From the NCBI GenBank assembly GCA_036939355.1, contig JALLAP010000570.1, positions 1 to 13,721 on the forward strand: DNA of 13,721 bases. Reading direction: 5' to 3'. How positions within the stretch are numbered: position 1 is the first letter of the stretch; every line of letters begins with the position of its first letter. The translations under genes and the position numbers were made by a program. Positions 1 to 8,445 of the stretch are shown here, piece by piece. This DNA comes from Thalassiosira profunda. Taxonomy: Eukaryota > Bacillariophyta > Thalassiosirophyceae > Thalassiosirales > Thalassiosiraceae. The notes under the pieces were generated by a model. That model made no database searches. It saw nothing but the letters and a program-made list of their open reading frames with translations, and was not told where the DNA came from.

Positions 1-2171
1 CGACCAGCTCAAATTCGCAAGCCTCGTACGAGAGTTGCCTCGCAGAGAGAGCGCCAATGCGCTTCAAATGCATGGCGTGCAGCTCAAGGACCCCGGTGCC
101 TCGCTTCTTTGGATTTACGGCTGCCAAAAATTGGCCGAACCCGCTCGGGTGCTCAGTTTTGTAACCCCATAGTCCAAGGCGGCTGCGTGTACCAAAGAGA
201 TGAATCAGTGAATGTGCTTTACTGCGATTTGTTGACAGACAAAAGGAACGAACCTCATAAAGCCCAAATTTTCTCCCTCGCTGACACTAGTGGCCGAGCA
301 GTACACAATGCGCGCCCGGGGCAAAAGCTTCTGTAGGAGCACCACGTTCTGCGCAGTCTTGGACGACGCCTCGCGCCTGTCGCCATCCTTGCCAATCATC
401 TTTGGGTTGCCATCGGCGTCGAGCTTGATCGTTTTGGCTTTCAGTTTCGAGAAGTGACGGTGCGTGAGCTACGAATACAGGAGTAGCAGTGTTGGAGGAA
501 CATTCCCTTCGTCTCACCTTTGTGGCATTCGTCCACTGATGCACAAGAGAGAGCAAGAATGGTCAGCTTGACAAGGCGCAGGAAAGTAATCGATGGCAGT
601 CAACTCACGCATGATCAGACCATCAAAATCCTCGCCGCACCACTCAACAAGCTGGTCTAGTCGCCGTTTCTTATCCTTGCTCTGGCTAATGAGCGTCTGA
701 TAGGTGGCAAAGATCACACCCTCGTCATATTTTCCGTCCAATTTGCCGTACGGGAGTTTGCCCAGGTTGTAGCAACGAGTCTTGGCGTAGTCACCCAATC
801 CCAGGTCACGGAGGTCGCGCTTGGCGTCCTCGTAGAGATCGTTCGAGATCGAGATCCACACGTGCTTCTTCCGCCCGCGAGAGAGATTCTCCACCACAAA
901 GCCCGCGAGCGTACGTCCTTTCCCGAGGCCGGCGCCGTCCCCCAAGAGGAAGCCGGCCCTCTCTGGGCGAGAAACGTTCTCCTCACCATCTCCCATGAGC
1001 TCATCGCCATCTCCATCTTCATCCCACTTTATCGGCAAGGGCAGATCCACCTCGTGGCGCTGACAACCATACACGATGGCCTCCAGCTGCAAATTGGATA
1101 GCTTCCCCTCGGCAATAATTGAGGCGGGCATGGCAAGGTTGTACGATATTTCCGGAGGCTCGACAGCGCTGAGGGATGCATTCTCGACGACGGCGTCAGG
1201 TGGTCTTTGCCATATTTGAGCTTCGATGGGCGGTAAGACGTGTAGGTGATTTCGTCGGCCTCTTCCGTATCGTCTTCGACCTCCTCCTCCTCCTCCTCCT
1301 CCTCTTTCTCCTCATCCTCGTCGCCGTTGGTGGCCTGTTCGGTCTTCACGGTGGCCGGACCGCCATTGGCATTTTGGTCATTGGCCGGGGCAGCAGCCGC
1401 AGTGGCGAATGGGTTTTGCATCGCCCCATTCCCCAAACTGCTCCCCTGCAGCAAACCCGCCGGTGGCGCGTTGGGCAAAGGTCCGGCGAGGAGGTGCACC
1501 GCCTGCTGCTGCGTCGGCTGCTGCGAAAGCAGGGCGTTCAGAAAAGGATTCGCTTGGACGTTCCCTGTTGAAGGCGCCGCCGCCATTCCCATGGCCGCTC
1601 CCAGAGCATTGCTTTGCAGGGATTGCAGCTGCAAAGAAGATTGCTGCAGCATGGCGTGTTGCAGGGAGCCACCAAGGGGCATTGCATTGGCGGCATTTCC
1701 TGCACCGACCGCAGAGGCAAAGGGATTCTGCACCGGCGCCTGTCCCGCGCTACCCCCTGCCACCACGGCAGCATTTGGGCTGGGCGCCCTGCTCGTATTT
1801 GTGGGGGACAAGGACACCTTCCTCGCAATGCTTTTGGAGTTGGAGGGCGACGCAGCTTTCGCATGTCCCCGATCCAGCCCAAACACGTCGTCGCCGTCGT
1901 TGATTCCGTCGCCTGCGATGGACGCGCCTGCCTTCATATTTGACGGTGCGCCAATTTGAGAAGGCGCCGCGGAAGTGCCGACGGCGGAAGTGGTCGCGAC
2001 TGGCGGCGCACCCTTCCCGGCACCTGCACCACCTGTTCCTGTGATGTGCGCACCAATCGACGGTGCGCCATTGTCGGGAGGCGCCGCGACTGCGCTCTGC
2101 GCCATTGATGACGCTGCCTCCGCGGGCTGTGCGCCCTCGCCGCCGACGACCTGCTCCACAGCGGTGGGCAT
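1..2171 (-). CDS. SBNO: Strawberry-notch (SBNO) family helicase-like transcriptional coregulator, N-terminal part, partial
   Basis: SBNO proteins are SF2 DExD/H helicase-like nuclear coregulators acting in chromatin and transcription. The gene runs from ATG 2171 off the left edge. Exons are 2171-609, 535-518, 437-254 and 182-1; introns are 608-536, 517-438 and 253-183, all GT-AG and with phases that fit the family sequence. About 649 residues are visible, roughly half of a usual SBNO. Residues 1-320 are low complexity (Ala/Gly/Pro/Gln/Asn) with three NPF tripeptides and an acidic Glu run. The family block begins at SYRPSKLKYGK. Walker A (GDGAGLGKGRT) lies near residue 407, DECHK at 523-527 and the SAT motif in IVYCSATS, followed by RLGLWG. 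One base is missing near 1200: the frame changes exactly inside continuous homology, at a CC where CCC is expected. That points to a sequencing error rather than a pseudogene, though a true frameshift cannot be excluded. Confidence 0.9.
518..535 (-). other. SBNO: 18-nt microexon encoding the DECH (Walker B) motif of SBNO
   Basis: This exon contributes TG-GAC-GAA-TGC-CAC-AAA-G. With a C from the exon ending at 609 and CC from the exon starting at 437 it reads L-D-E-C-H-K-A, the catalytic DExH-type motif that follows GEDFDGLI in this family. It is flanked by GT-AG introns of 73 nt (608-536) and 80 nt (517-438). Phases are 1 at both ends, so skipping it would stay in frame but delete the motif. 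Confidence 0.85.
1199..1201 (-). other. SBNO: Single-base frameshift in the SBNO gene (probable missing C)
   Basis: Upstream of this point the coding frame gives KLKYGKDH. Downstream, the homologous reading continues in another frame as PDAVVENASLSAVEPPEISY and then AEGKLSNLQLEAIVYGCQ. The switch needs one extra C in the minus-strand CACCTGAC, giving CACCCTGAC. No residues of the family block are lost and no GT-AG intron fits here, so a homopolymer undercall is the simplest explanation. Without correction the protein stops after 380 residues. Confidence 0.85.
1281..1304 (+). repeat. (CTC)8 trinucleotide repeat coding a poly-Glu tract
   Basis: Eight perfect CTC units, read as GAG on the minus strand, encode eight consecutive Glu residues of the SBNO acidic stretch, which is followed by VEDDTEEADE. 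This is a coding microsatellite and a likely site of length variation between strains. Confidence 0.9.
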
Positions 2172-2437
2172 GCTGCTATTTCAGGGTCGAGTGCGAGGGG
2201 TGTGGTGCAGGACGCGGAGAGGGACCGGGCGAAAATCTTATCGCAGCGCGGGGTCGATACCTGCACCACGCCACTCCGCCGGGCCTACCGAACCAACGCC
2301 GGGGATCGGCTGCGAGAAAAGATGGCAACGGCGGCAGGAGACGGGGGAGTGTGGCAGGGACAATGAGAGGGCGTCGAGATTGTCATTGGCTCGAATTGTG
2401 ACGAAAGGGACGGAGAGGTCCTACCTTTGTAAGCTAG

Positions 2438-2445
2438 TCACGTGA
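2438..2445. promoter_or_regulatory. TCACGTGA palindrome (G-box/E-box-like)
   Basis: A perfect 8-bp palindrome containing CACGTG, a core bound by bHLH and some bZIP factors. It lies about 267 bp upstream of the SBNO ATG and about 430 bp upstream of the transposase-like ATG. Position and perfect symmetry are suggestive, but an 8-mer can occur by chance. Confidence 0.3.
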
Positions 2446-2791
2446 AATAAGCTATGACTGGAAAAAAAGTATGACCGTCACGCCACGGATGAGCGAGGTG
2501 TTTTTGCCACCAAAAAAGCGGACCCATCATGAGCAGCCCTCCGCCTAGCGCCTCCATAGCGCAGTAGATAATGCACTAGCGGCCATCATATTGCCGACGC
2601 ATCTCGGCCACCACCTCGCTGGGGAAGGGCGGGAGCGATATGGGGTAGAGGAGGGCGGCAGGTGGCGGCAATCGTCACCATTCACATGATGTGGAGGATC
2701 CCGGATCCCGCCCGTCGAGGGAGACCTCCCTCCATCGTTTGGGCGCGAGGTTCAAACGCCGCGGTTTAAATTCGGGGGTGTTTCTGTCCGA

Positions 2792-2814
2792 CCAACGGCC
2801 AAATCGGCCGTTGG
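2792..2814. repeat. Perfect 9-bp inverted repeat with 5-nt loop (hairpin)
   Basis: CCAACGGCC and GGCCGTTGG are exact reverse complements separated by AAATC. The GC-rich stem sits 62 bp upstream of the ATG at 2877, so it could form a strong hairpin in the 5' leader of the transposase-like gene or be a palindromic binding site. No U-run follows, so it is not a bacterial-type terminator. Confidence 0.6.
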
Positions 2815-2876
2815 CGTTGCGGGCACGATGGTGGCCCTCTCATTATTTAGCATCGGCGACGGTGGCGTGGGCGATC

Positions 2877-5800
2877 ATGGCGGGGATGTCGACGATGAAC
2901 GCGGCCTCTCCGGCCATCGGCAGCGACCCAGCGTCGAGGGTGGAGGCCCTCCTCGACACCATGTCGATTATCGGCGTCGCCGCGAGTGCGCTGGAGGAGA
3001 TGATGGCGGGATATTCAAGCAAACTCCCCAAGCAGTGCATGCGGGACGTGAATATATTGATTGATGGGCTCAAGTTGGCGCACAAGCAGGGCCGTTGCCA
3101 GACGAGGAAGGTCAGCACGGTGCCCTACGCCCTCGAGGCGTACGATTCGTGGAGGGCGGAGGAGCGGGCCGAGGCGGGTGCGCCGCCACGCACGTGGAAG
3201 GGGTCAACGGCGTTGTGGGAGGTGAAGCAATTCGTCGACGGTTGCAGTCAGCCGAAGACGGCAGCGCCGACGAAACGCCCCACCGGCGGAGACGAGAATC
3301 CAGACGCGGAGTCGCCTCCCAAGAGGGCGCGGCGGTCCGAGCGTATCGTGTCTCCCGAGAAATCCCTCGCCGATCCTCCCGGCGGCGCCGAGAAGTGGAC
3401 TCAGCGTTCTCTTCTCGCTGGCATCTCTGAGTTGGTTGGGACCGGGCGTGTCGAGCAATTTGTAAAAGAGGTGCTGGAGCGGGGCGAGTTGACGATTGAC
3501 GGCAAGCAGTTGACGACGCCGAACCAGATCTACAACCTTTACAACAAGAAGGGGTTCACCGGGAAGCCGCCCAATGGTGCAATGAAGTGGAAGAAGGAGG
3601 AACTCGCCGCCGCCCTGTCCCAGTTGGAATCGGAGCCACTGTCCGGAAAGGCTTTCCTCCGGAAGGTTGTGGAGGGCGGGAAGACAAAGGCCGGCGAAAA
3701 GATTGCCTACAGCGACTACAACAACATCAATAGCGTGTACAACATGTACAAGAAGTGGAAGGAGACTGGCAAAGTGAGAGAGACCGGGGGGCGTCCCCCA
3801 ATTGCCTCACACGCTGAGATCGACGCGGCTGTTTGTAACCAGATGGAAACGAAGGAGAGCAATTGCGGCGGCACCGTTAAGGTGGAGCACATGAAGAGCG
3901 CGCTCGAGCAGTGCAAGAGGGACAAGGCGGACGCCGATGGGCTCGACGGGAAGACCGTCAAAGCGACGGTCTGTGACAAGACAGCGAAGAAATACCTCGT
4001 CGCCGGGGCTATGAGGAAGAACAAGAAGCGAGGGACTGTGCCTTACCTCTCCAGCAAGAAGCTGATGACGCAGACGGAGAAGCGATACGGGGCAATCACG
4101 TCTGTACAGGGAGCAATGGCATACGCGCTGACGGTCCTTTCGACGCACTTCTGCGAGGGCCCCTGCCCCCCGCACTTGGCAAGCCAGTTCAAATGGGACG
4201 ATCTCAATCCGGACGTGCAGGAGACGCTTAAGATCGTGAAGGAGGCGTTGGGCGCGGACGAGATTCATCCAATCGACAACAACCTGGCCATATCGACCGA
4301 CGATACAACCTTGTTCGTGTTCGAGGGATGCGCGAAGACGGGCGAGTGGCAGTGGAAGCTGATCGATAAGACCAACAGCAAGTCCTCGGTGCGCAGTGAC
4401 TTTGAAGTGGGCGACGGCGCTGGAAGCAACGGTGGTCTGCGTGTTCGTCTGACGTTCTCAATGAGTGCCAGTGGCATGACTGCGCCTCTGTACGTGGCCG
4501 TGAGCGGATTGACCGACGAGGAGCTCTCGCCGGAGCTGTGCCCAGATGGCATCCTCTCCCAGCGCGTGGACAACCTTTGCAAAGGAGGGAACGATCTCTT
4601 CACGAGCGGGTTTGGCTACCTGGTATTCCTTCGCGCCGACAAAAAGGACAAGGATGGGAAGAAGCCGGCGATGAGCATTGGAAACAAAAAGTTTGTCGAC
4701 TACAATACAAAGGTCCTCTTGCCGTTCATTCGAAAGATCAGAGAGAAGCTTGGTTGGATTCCTGGAACGCCAATTCCCGAATGGATGAAGGCGTGCTGCT
4801 GGTTTGACGGCGACATCCCACAGCTGCAGACGATGCTGTACGAGGCGTACGAGGCGATGGACATTGCGGAGAACATCGTGCGCAACAAACACTCGGCGTC
4901 AGCGACTGGCACCCAGCAACCGTGCGACCTGTCGCCTATCTTTAAGCTTCTCAAGCTTGTTGCGAGCCGGACTTCAGCTACACAATTCGCGTCGCTCGGG
5001 TTGGATGCAGAGATTGATACGTTGTTCGCGGAGACTCTCCGAGCGAAGGGGCTCAATCTGGATGGCAACCTGCGCAAGAAGAAGGCGCTCATGGATTTCC
5101 TCAAATCGCTGCCCAGGATTGTCGAGGAGGTGCTGAAGGCCAAGCTGGTCCGGATTGGGTTCGTGGAGAGCGGAATGATCGACGAGGAGACGGGATTGTT
5201 TCCCAGCTTGGAGGCGCTGATGCAAACTTCTCTTCGCTGGGGATCAACCAGCAAGGATATCGGCCTGCCAAAGGCCGTGAAAGATCACATTCGCAATCAG
5301 GTGTTGACGCTGTTCAAAGTCCAGCTGGAAAAGTCGCAGGTGACTGCGGGCGACATGACTCCGCTGGGCATTCCTCGCGGTGAGTTTGATTGTGTCTTGA
5401 CATCCTTTCATAATGCATCCACTCACCTTGATGATTGCAGATATCGACTCACGCGGCCGCGAGGTAGTGGAGGACAGGCCGTCCGGGCCAAACAGAGAGC
5501 ATATGCAGTATGCCAAGACCGTCAATGGAGAGCCCCAGAGGAGGATGCGGAAGGAGAAACGCCGTCAGCGGGCTGCGAAGGAGTACAGCGATGCAGTGCA
5601 CGAATGCAATACCATCGCTGATATTCTCCGACAGAACGGGGAGGTGGAGGAAAAGATCAGAGCGAAGAGCAATGGGATCCTGGCACAGGCCGAGATCAAA
5701 CATTTCCACTCGTTGTCGGTCGATGAGCTGAAGCCGTTCATTCACGCTCGGAAGTTCAATGGGAAGACCTTCCAGAAGGCCAAGCTCTGCGGCAACGATG

Positions 5801-6684
5801 GAAAGCTGAACAAGCTGCTGCGACAGAAACAGACGCCGGCCCAGGTAGAGGCGGAATGCAGCAACGAGTACCCTTGCCTCGTTTGGTTGGCTTGGACGCT
5901 CCGTTCATCTGATCTTGTTCTGAAGGAGCGGGCAACGCCGGTGCTCGATCTCTCGGTCCCAACGCCTTCATTCGTCGCTGTGTCCGCAGAGCCCGTCGCA
6001 AGGCTGGCTGCAAAGGACTACCTTCGCAACGAGACCTGGGTCAATGGACTCAAATCAACGGTGAAAGGCTTTCGGCCAGTCGATATGGATGAGACGAAAG
6101 TTGATAATGCGGGATGGCTGGAAGGGGCAATGAGCCAAAGGCTTGCCTACCACTGCGCGGACCGGGTCGATTCCAGTAAGCAGGATCACTGGACCTTGCG
6201 TTTCGTGCATGACAATCTCGCAAATATGGCGGCGTCGTTCACTCTTGCTGGACACGTTGTCGACGATGTCGATACCTGCGCAATCAACGAGCGGCTCCTG
6301 GTGTTGCCATCGGAGGAGAATACGTTTGTACGAGTGAGCGATGGCAATGGCAAGCTCCAGGGCTGCTACCTTTACTATCACAAACCAAAGTCTAGGTGGA
6401 TTCGTAGTGGCTTCACTGCCGGCGAGTCGGAGAAGGCGTGCTTCAGTGGCCGCGGAAAGAGCCACTGGCAAAATGCGAAGAAGATAGCCGAGATGATCAA
6501 ACTCCGCTTCTACAGGCAATATCCTGCCCGGGGAGTGGAGAACCTTGGCGTCCCCAGCGGCTACTTCGACGATCTTGTGCAGCCGCCAGCAAACCAGTGG
6601 CCCGCGAAGCCCAAGGACGAAGGAACATCCTCCCCCCGCCAGAGGAGGCATGGTGCGCAATTGCAGCTTGTATGCAATTCATAG
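2877..6684 (+). CDS. Large DDE-superfamily transposase-like protein (Tc1/pogo-like architecture), two exons
   Basis: Exons 2877-5379 and 5441-6684 join through a 61-nt GT-AG intron and give 1248 residues. The reading frame is open further upstream, but only from a GTG at 2691; the first in-frame ATG is 2877 (MAGMSTMN). Residues 149-153 (KRARR) look like a nuclear localisation signal. Two related helix-turn-helix-like segments follow: NQIYNLYNKKGFTGKPP from 216, and INSVYNMYKKWKETGK ending in GGRPP at 304-308, like the Gly-Arg-Pro linker of Tc1/pogo transposases. The core has an RNase-H-like set of acidic motifs: STDD (D475/D476), WFDGD (D644/D646) and TGTQQPCDLSPIFK (D684), the last 38-40 residues after the second, close to DD(30s)D spacing. 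The C-terminal half (after about residue 700) starts with basic RMRKEKRRQRAAKEY and is otherwise unrecognised. No frameshifts are seen. Catalytic activity is inferred from motifs only. Confidence 0.8.
2877..6684 (+). mobile_element. Possible DNA-transposon-derived locus, ends not found
   Basis: The only mobile-element evidence is the transposase-like protein. I found no matching terminal inverted repeats or target-site duplication. On the right there is no room for one: the stop (6684) is followed by the MATE ATG at 6698. The locus may therefore be a domesticated or end-stripped element rather than an active transposon. Boundaries given are simply those of the coding region. Confidence 0.35.
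5380..5440 (+). other. 61-nt GT-AG intron of the transposase-like gene
   Basis: The donor is CGCG|GTGAGT and the acceptor ATTGCAG|ATATCG. Splicing joins G to AT to give an Asp codon and continues the frame into DIDSRGREVVEDRP. Retention reaches an in-frame stop at 5619, giving an alternative C-terminus after the catalytic core. It is the shortest intron in the window. Confidence 0.8.
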
Positions 6685-6697
6685 CCACACGGCTCCC

Positions 6698-8368
6698 ATG
6701 ATCCTACGAAGGATGAGGGCTAAAGCGTTGTCCTGGGCGGCGGCGGTGCAATGCACAACAGCCTTTCTTCTCGCCAGCGATGCAACGCACGCATTCCAAC
6801 CGCCGATGCCAATGATGCGGCATCGACAGCGGCCGAGCGCAGCATTCCAGTCGGGAGGAACGCGCGTCCGAGTTAGAGCGCTGTCCAGCACTGTCAACGG
6901 AGAAAGCACCGACGTGAACGAGATCGACCCAGCGCAACTGGCAGAGGGGCTCACACCTGATGCACCAACATTCGTCCCGCTTGCAAATGCAACTGTCGAC
7001 GCCAACGCGGAGCTCAAACTGTATCCCGCCATACCGACCTTCCGAGAATGCCTCGCCTTCACCCTCCCAGCCCTGGGCATCTACGTGTGTTCTCCTCTTA
7101 TGTCGCTGATCGACGCATCCTTCATCGGGCGCTCCAGCTCGCTGGAACTGGCGGCCCTCGGACCGGCGAGCAGCATCAGCGACAGCGCCCCGCTGCCTCT
7201 GTTGTTCCTCTCGATTGCGTCGACCAATTTGATCGCAAAGGCGTTCTCGGAGAAGGACGGAGAGTCGTTGGCGCGGGTGAGCCGGACGGCCATTGGGGTG
7301 GGGAGCGTCTGCGGGGTGATTTTGGCAGGATTGTTGTACGTTATGTCGAGTCCAATTTCGTTGTTGTACTGCAGCGGGGCCAGCTCGGCGACGCTTGCTC
7401 CACTGTGCACCAAATACGTCGCAATTCGATCTCTGGCGCTCCCGGCCGTCGTCACCACGACAATAGCCCAGGCGGTCTGCATCGGCACCAAGGATTCTAG
7501 AACGCCAATGATCTCGGTTGCACTTGCGGGAGCGCTGAATTTGCTCGGAGATTTGGTCCTCGTCAAATATCTCGGGCAGGGCATTGCGGGAGCGGCGTGG
7601 GCGACCTCCCTGTCGCAAATAGTATCGGCGGGACTGTTGCTTCGTGTGCTGAAGAAACGCGGCTTCCTCAGACGGGTGGAAGGCAGCGATACTACCGCAA
7701 CTGTGAAGCAGCTCTTGAAGTTCATTCCATTCCTATTCATCATGGCGGTGAAAATTGGTTGGCACAATTCGTGCTCGGCAACGGCCGCATCCCTTGGCGG
7801 TGTGAGGGCAGCGGCCCACACGGCCGTGGTATCGGTGGCCATGCTCTGCATGGTGCTTGGAGATGTTGGTTCTTCCTTGTCCCAGGCCTTCCTGCCGCCG
7901 TTCGCTTCCAAGACTAAAGATGGAAAAACGACATTTGATATGGACGCGGCCCGGCCGACGATCAAGCAGCTGCTCAAGTGCACGCTGTCGATATCAACAA
8001 CTGTGATGGGCCTGGCAACTCTGATGATTGGCATTTTTGGCGGGCAGATCACAAGCGATCCACAGGTATTGGCAGAAATGAGGAGAGTCCTGCCTTGGAT
8101 CGTGGCCACCCTCAGCTTTCATGGATCGGCCGTTACCCTGGAAGGAGTGCTGCTGTCGAGGCAGAGGTTTCGTGGGTTGACGGTGAATTACAGCATCCTG
8201 GCCATCGTTGTTGCTGCGTTTCAGGTGGCCACAAGACGGTTCAATCTTGGACTGGCGGGAGTTTGGGCGTGCTATCTCGCCTTCTGCAGCTCGAGGGTTG
8301 TAACATTTTCTGCCCTGGGCGGGCTGCTACGACGGCGGAGGAGAAGGAGTGTTGAAGTGGTTTCATAA
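6698..8368 (+). CDS. Plastid-targeted MATE-family transporter (EDS5/DETOX47-like)
   Basis: MATE proteins export organic compounds using ion gradients; the plant EDS5-type branch sits in the chloroplast envelope. From ATG 6698 the protein has 556 residues, without introns; ATG 6713 is an equally possible start, and ATG 6650 would overlap the upstream gene. The N-terminus has a basic start, a hydrophobic stretch (ALSWAAAVQCTTAFLLA) and THA|FQPP, with Phe33 at +1. This is the diatom ASAFAP-type bipartite plastid signal, followed by an Arg/Ser/Thr-rich transit region. The core begins near residue 110 with about 12 membrane segments. It contains SPLMSLIDASFIGRSSSLEL and LGQGIAGAAWATSLSQIVSA, both close to plant EDS5-type MATEs. 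It ends with RRRRRRS. The substrate cannot be read from the sequence. It is convergent with the SWEET gene, 77 bp away. Confidence 0.88.
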   Translation: MILRRMRAKALSWAAAVQCTTAFLLASDATHAFQPPMPMMRHRQRPSAAFQSGGTRVRVRALSSTVNGESTDVNEIDPAQLAEGLTPDAPTFVPLANATVDANAELKLYPAIPTFRECLAFTLPALGIYVCSPLMSLIDASFIGRSSSLELAALGPASSISDSAPLPLLFLSIASTNLIAKAFSEKDGESLARVSRTAIGVGSVCGVILAGLLYVMSSPISLLYCSGASSATLAPLCTKYVAIRSLALPAVVTTTIAQAVCIGTKDSRTPMISVALAGALNLLGDLVLVKYLGQGIAGAAWATSLSQIVSAGLLLRVLKKRGFLRRVEGSDTTATVKQLLKFIPFLFIMAVKIGWHNSCSATAASLGGVRAAAHTAVVSVAMLCMVLGDVGSSLSQAFLPPFASKTKDGKTTFDMDAARPTIKQLLKCTLSISTTVMGLATLMIGIFGGQITSDPQVLAEMRRVLPWIVATLSFHGSAVTLEGVLLSRQRFRGLTVNYSILAIVVAAFQVATRRFNLGLAGVWACYLAFCSSRVVTFSALGGLLRRRRRRSVEVVS

Positions 8369-8445
8369 CACACATTCAAGTGTACAGAGCCCTGTTAGAT
8401 AGGGAGTTGTCACAAGTTGTACATTTCCTGGCTGTCACAATGTTC
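8369..8445. other. 77-bp convergent 3' spacer between the MATE and SWEET genes
   Basis: The two stop codons face each other across 77 bp, so the 3' UTRs of the two transcripts almost certainly overlap. An imperfect direct repeat (GTCACAA, then TTCCT and GCTG) occurs at about 8409-8432 and 8434-8452. No canonical AATAAA signal is visible. Confidence 0.5.

Larger units (their letters stand above)
2172..2876. promoter_or_regulatory. Divergent intergenic region between SBNO and the transposase-like gene
   Basis: These 705 bp separate the SBNO ATG (2171, leftward) from the first in-frame ATG of the transposase-like gene (2877, rightward), and should hold both 5' leaders and promoters. Visible elements are a TCACGTGA palindrome (G-box/E-box type, 2438-2445), an A7 run at 2462-2468, a TGACCGTCA element at 2472-2480 (one base longer than a CRE), an adjacent pair of GGATCCC units near 2697-2709, and the hairpin at 2792-2814. 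I see no clear TATA box and no convincing gene. None of these sites is proven functional. Confidence 0.45.

Noticed and set aside
1246..1959. 237-codon plus-strand frame opposite the SBNO N-terminus
   Set aside because: It is a poly-Ser/Ala mirror of the low-complexity minus-strand coding sequence and has no features of its own.
2557..2760. tRNA or SINE: A-box-like TAGCGCAGTAG (2557-2567), a CAT-containing loop near 2590 and B-box-like GGTTCAAACGCC (2749-2760)
   Set aside because: The boxes are about 190 bp apart, the stems around them do not pair, and no T-arm closes a cloverleaf. Likely coincidence.
2691..2876. Upstream part of the transposase-like open frame beginning at GTG 2691
   Set aside because: It begins with GTG, not ATG, and contains the perfect hairpin and low-complexity sequence. 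The first in-frame ATG is 2877, which is the more credible eukaryotic start.
6545..6697. Upstream part of the MATE frame beginning at TTG 6545
   Set aside because: It overlaps the C-terminus of the transposase-like gene in another frame and lacks a strong start. The signal-peptide structure fits a start at 6698 or 6713.
7081..8109. 342-codon open frame on the minus strand opposite the MATE gene
   Set aside because: It is antisense to a clearly conserved membrane protein; long antisense frames are common in GC-rich coding DNA. It has no recognisable motifs.
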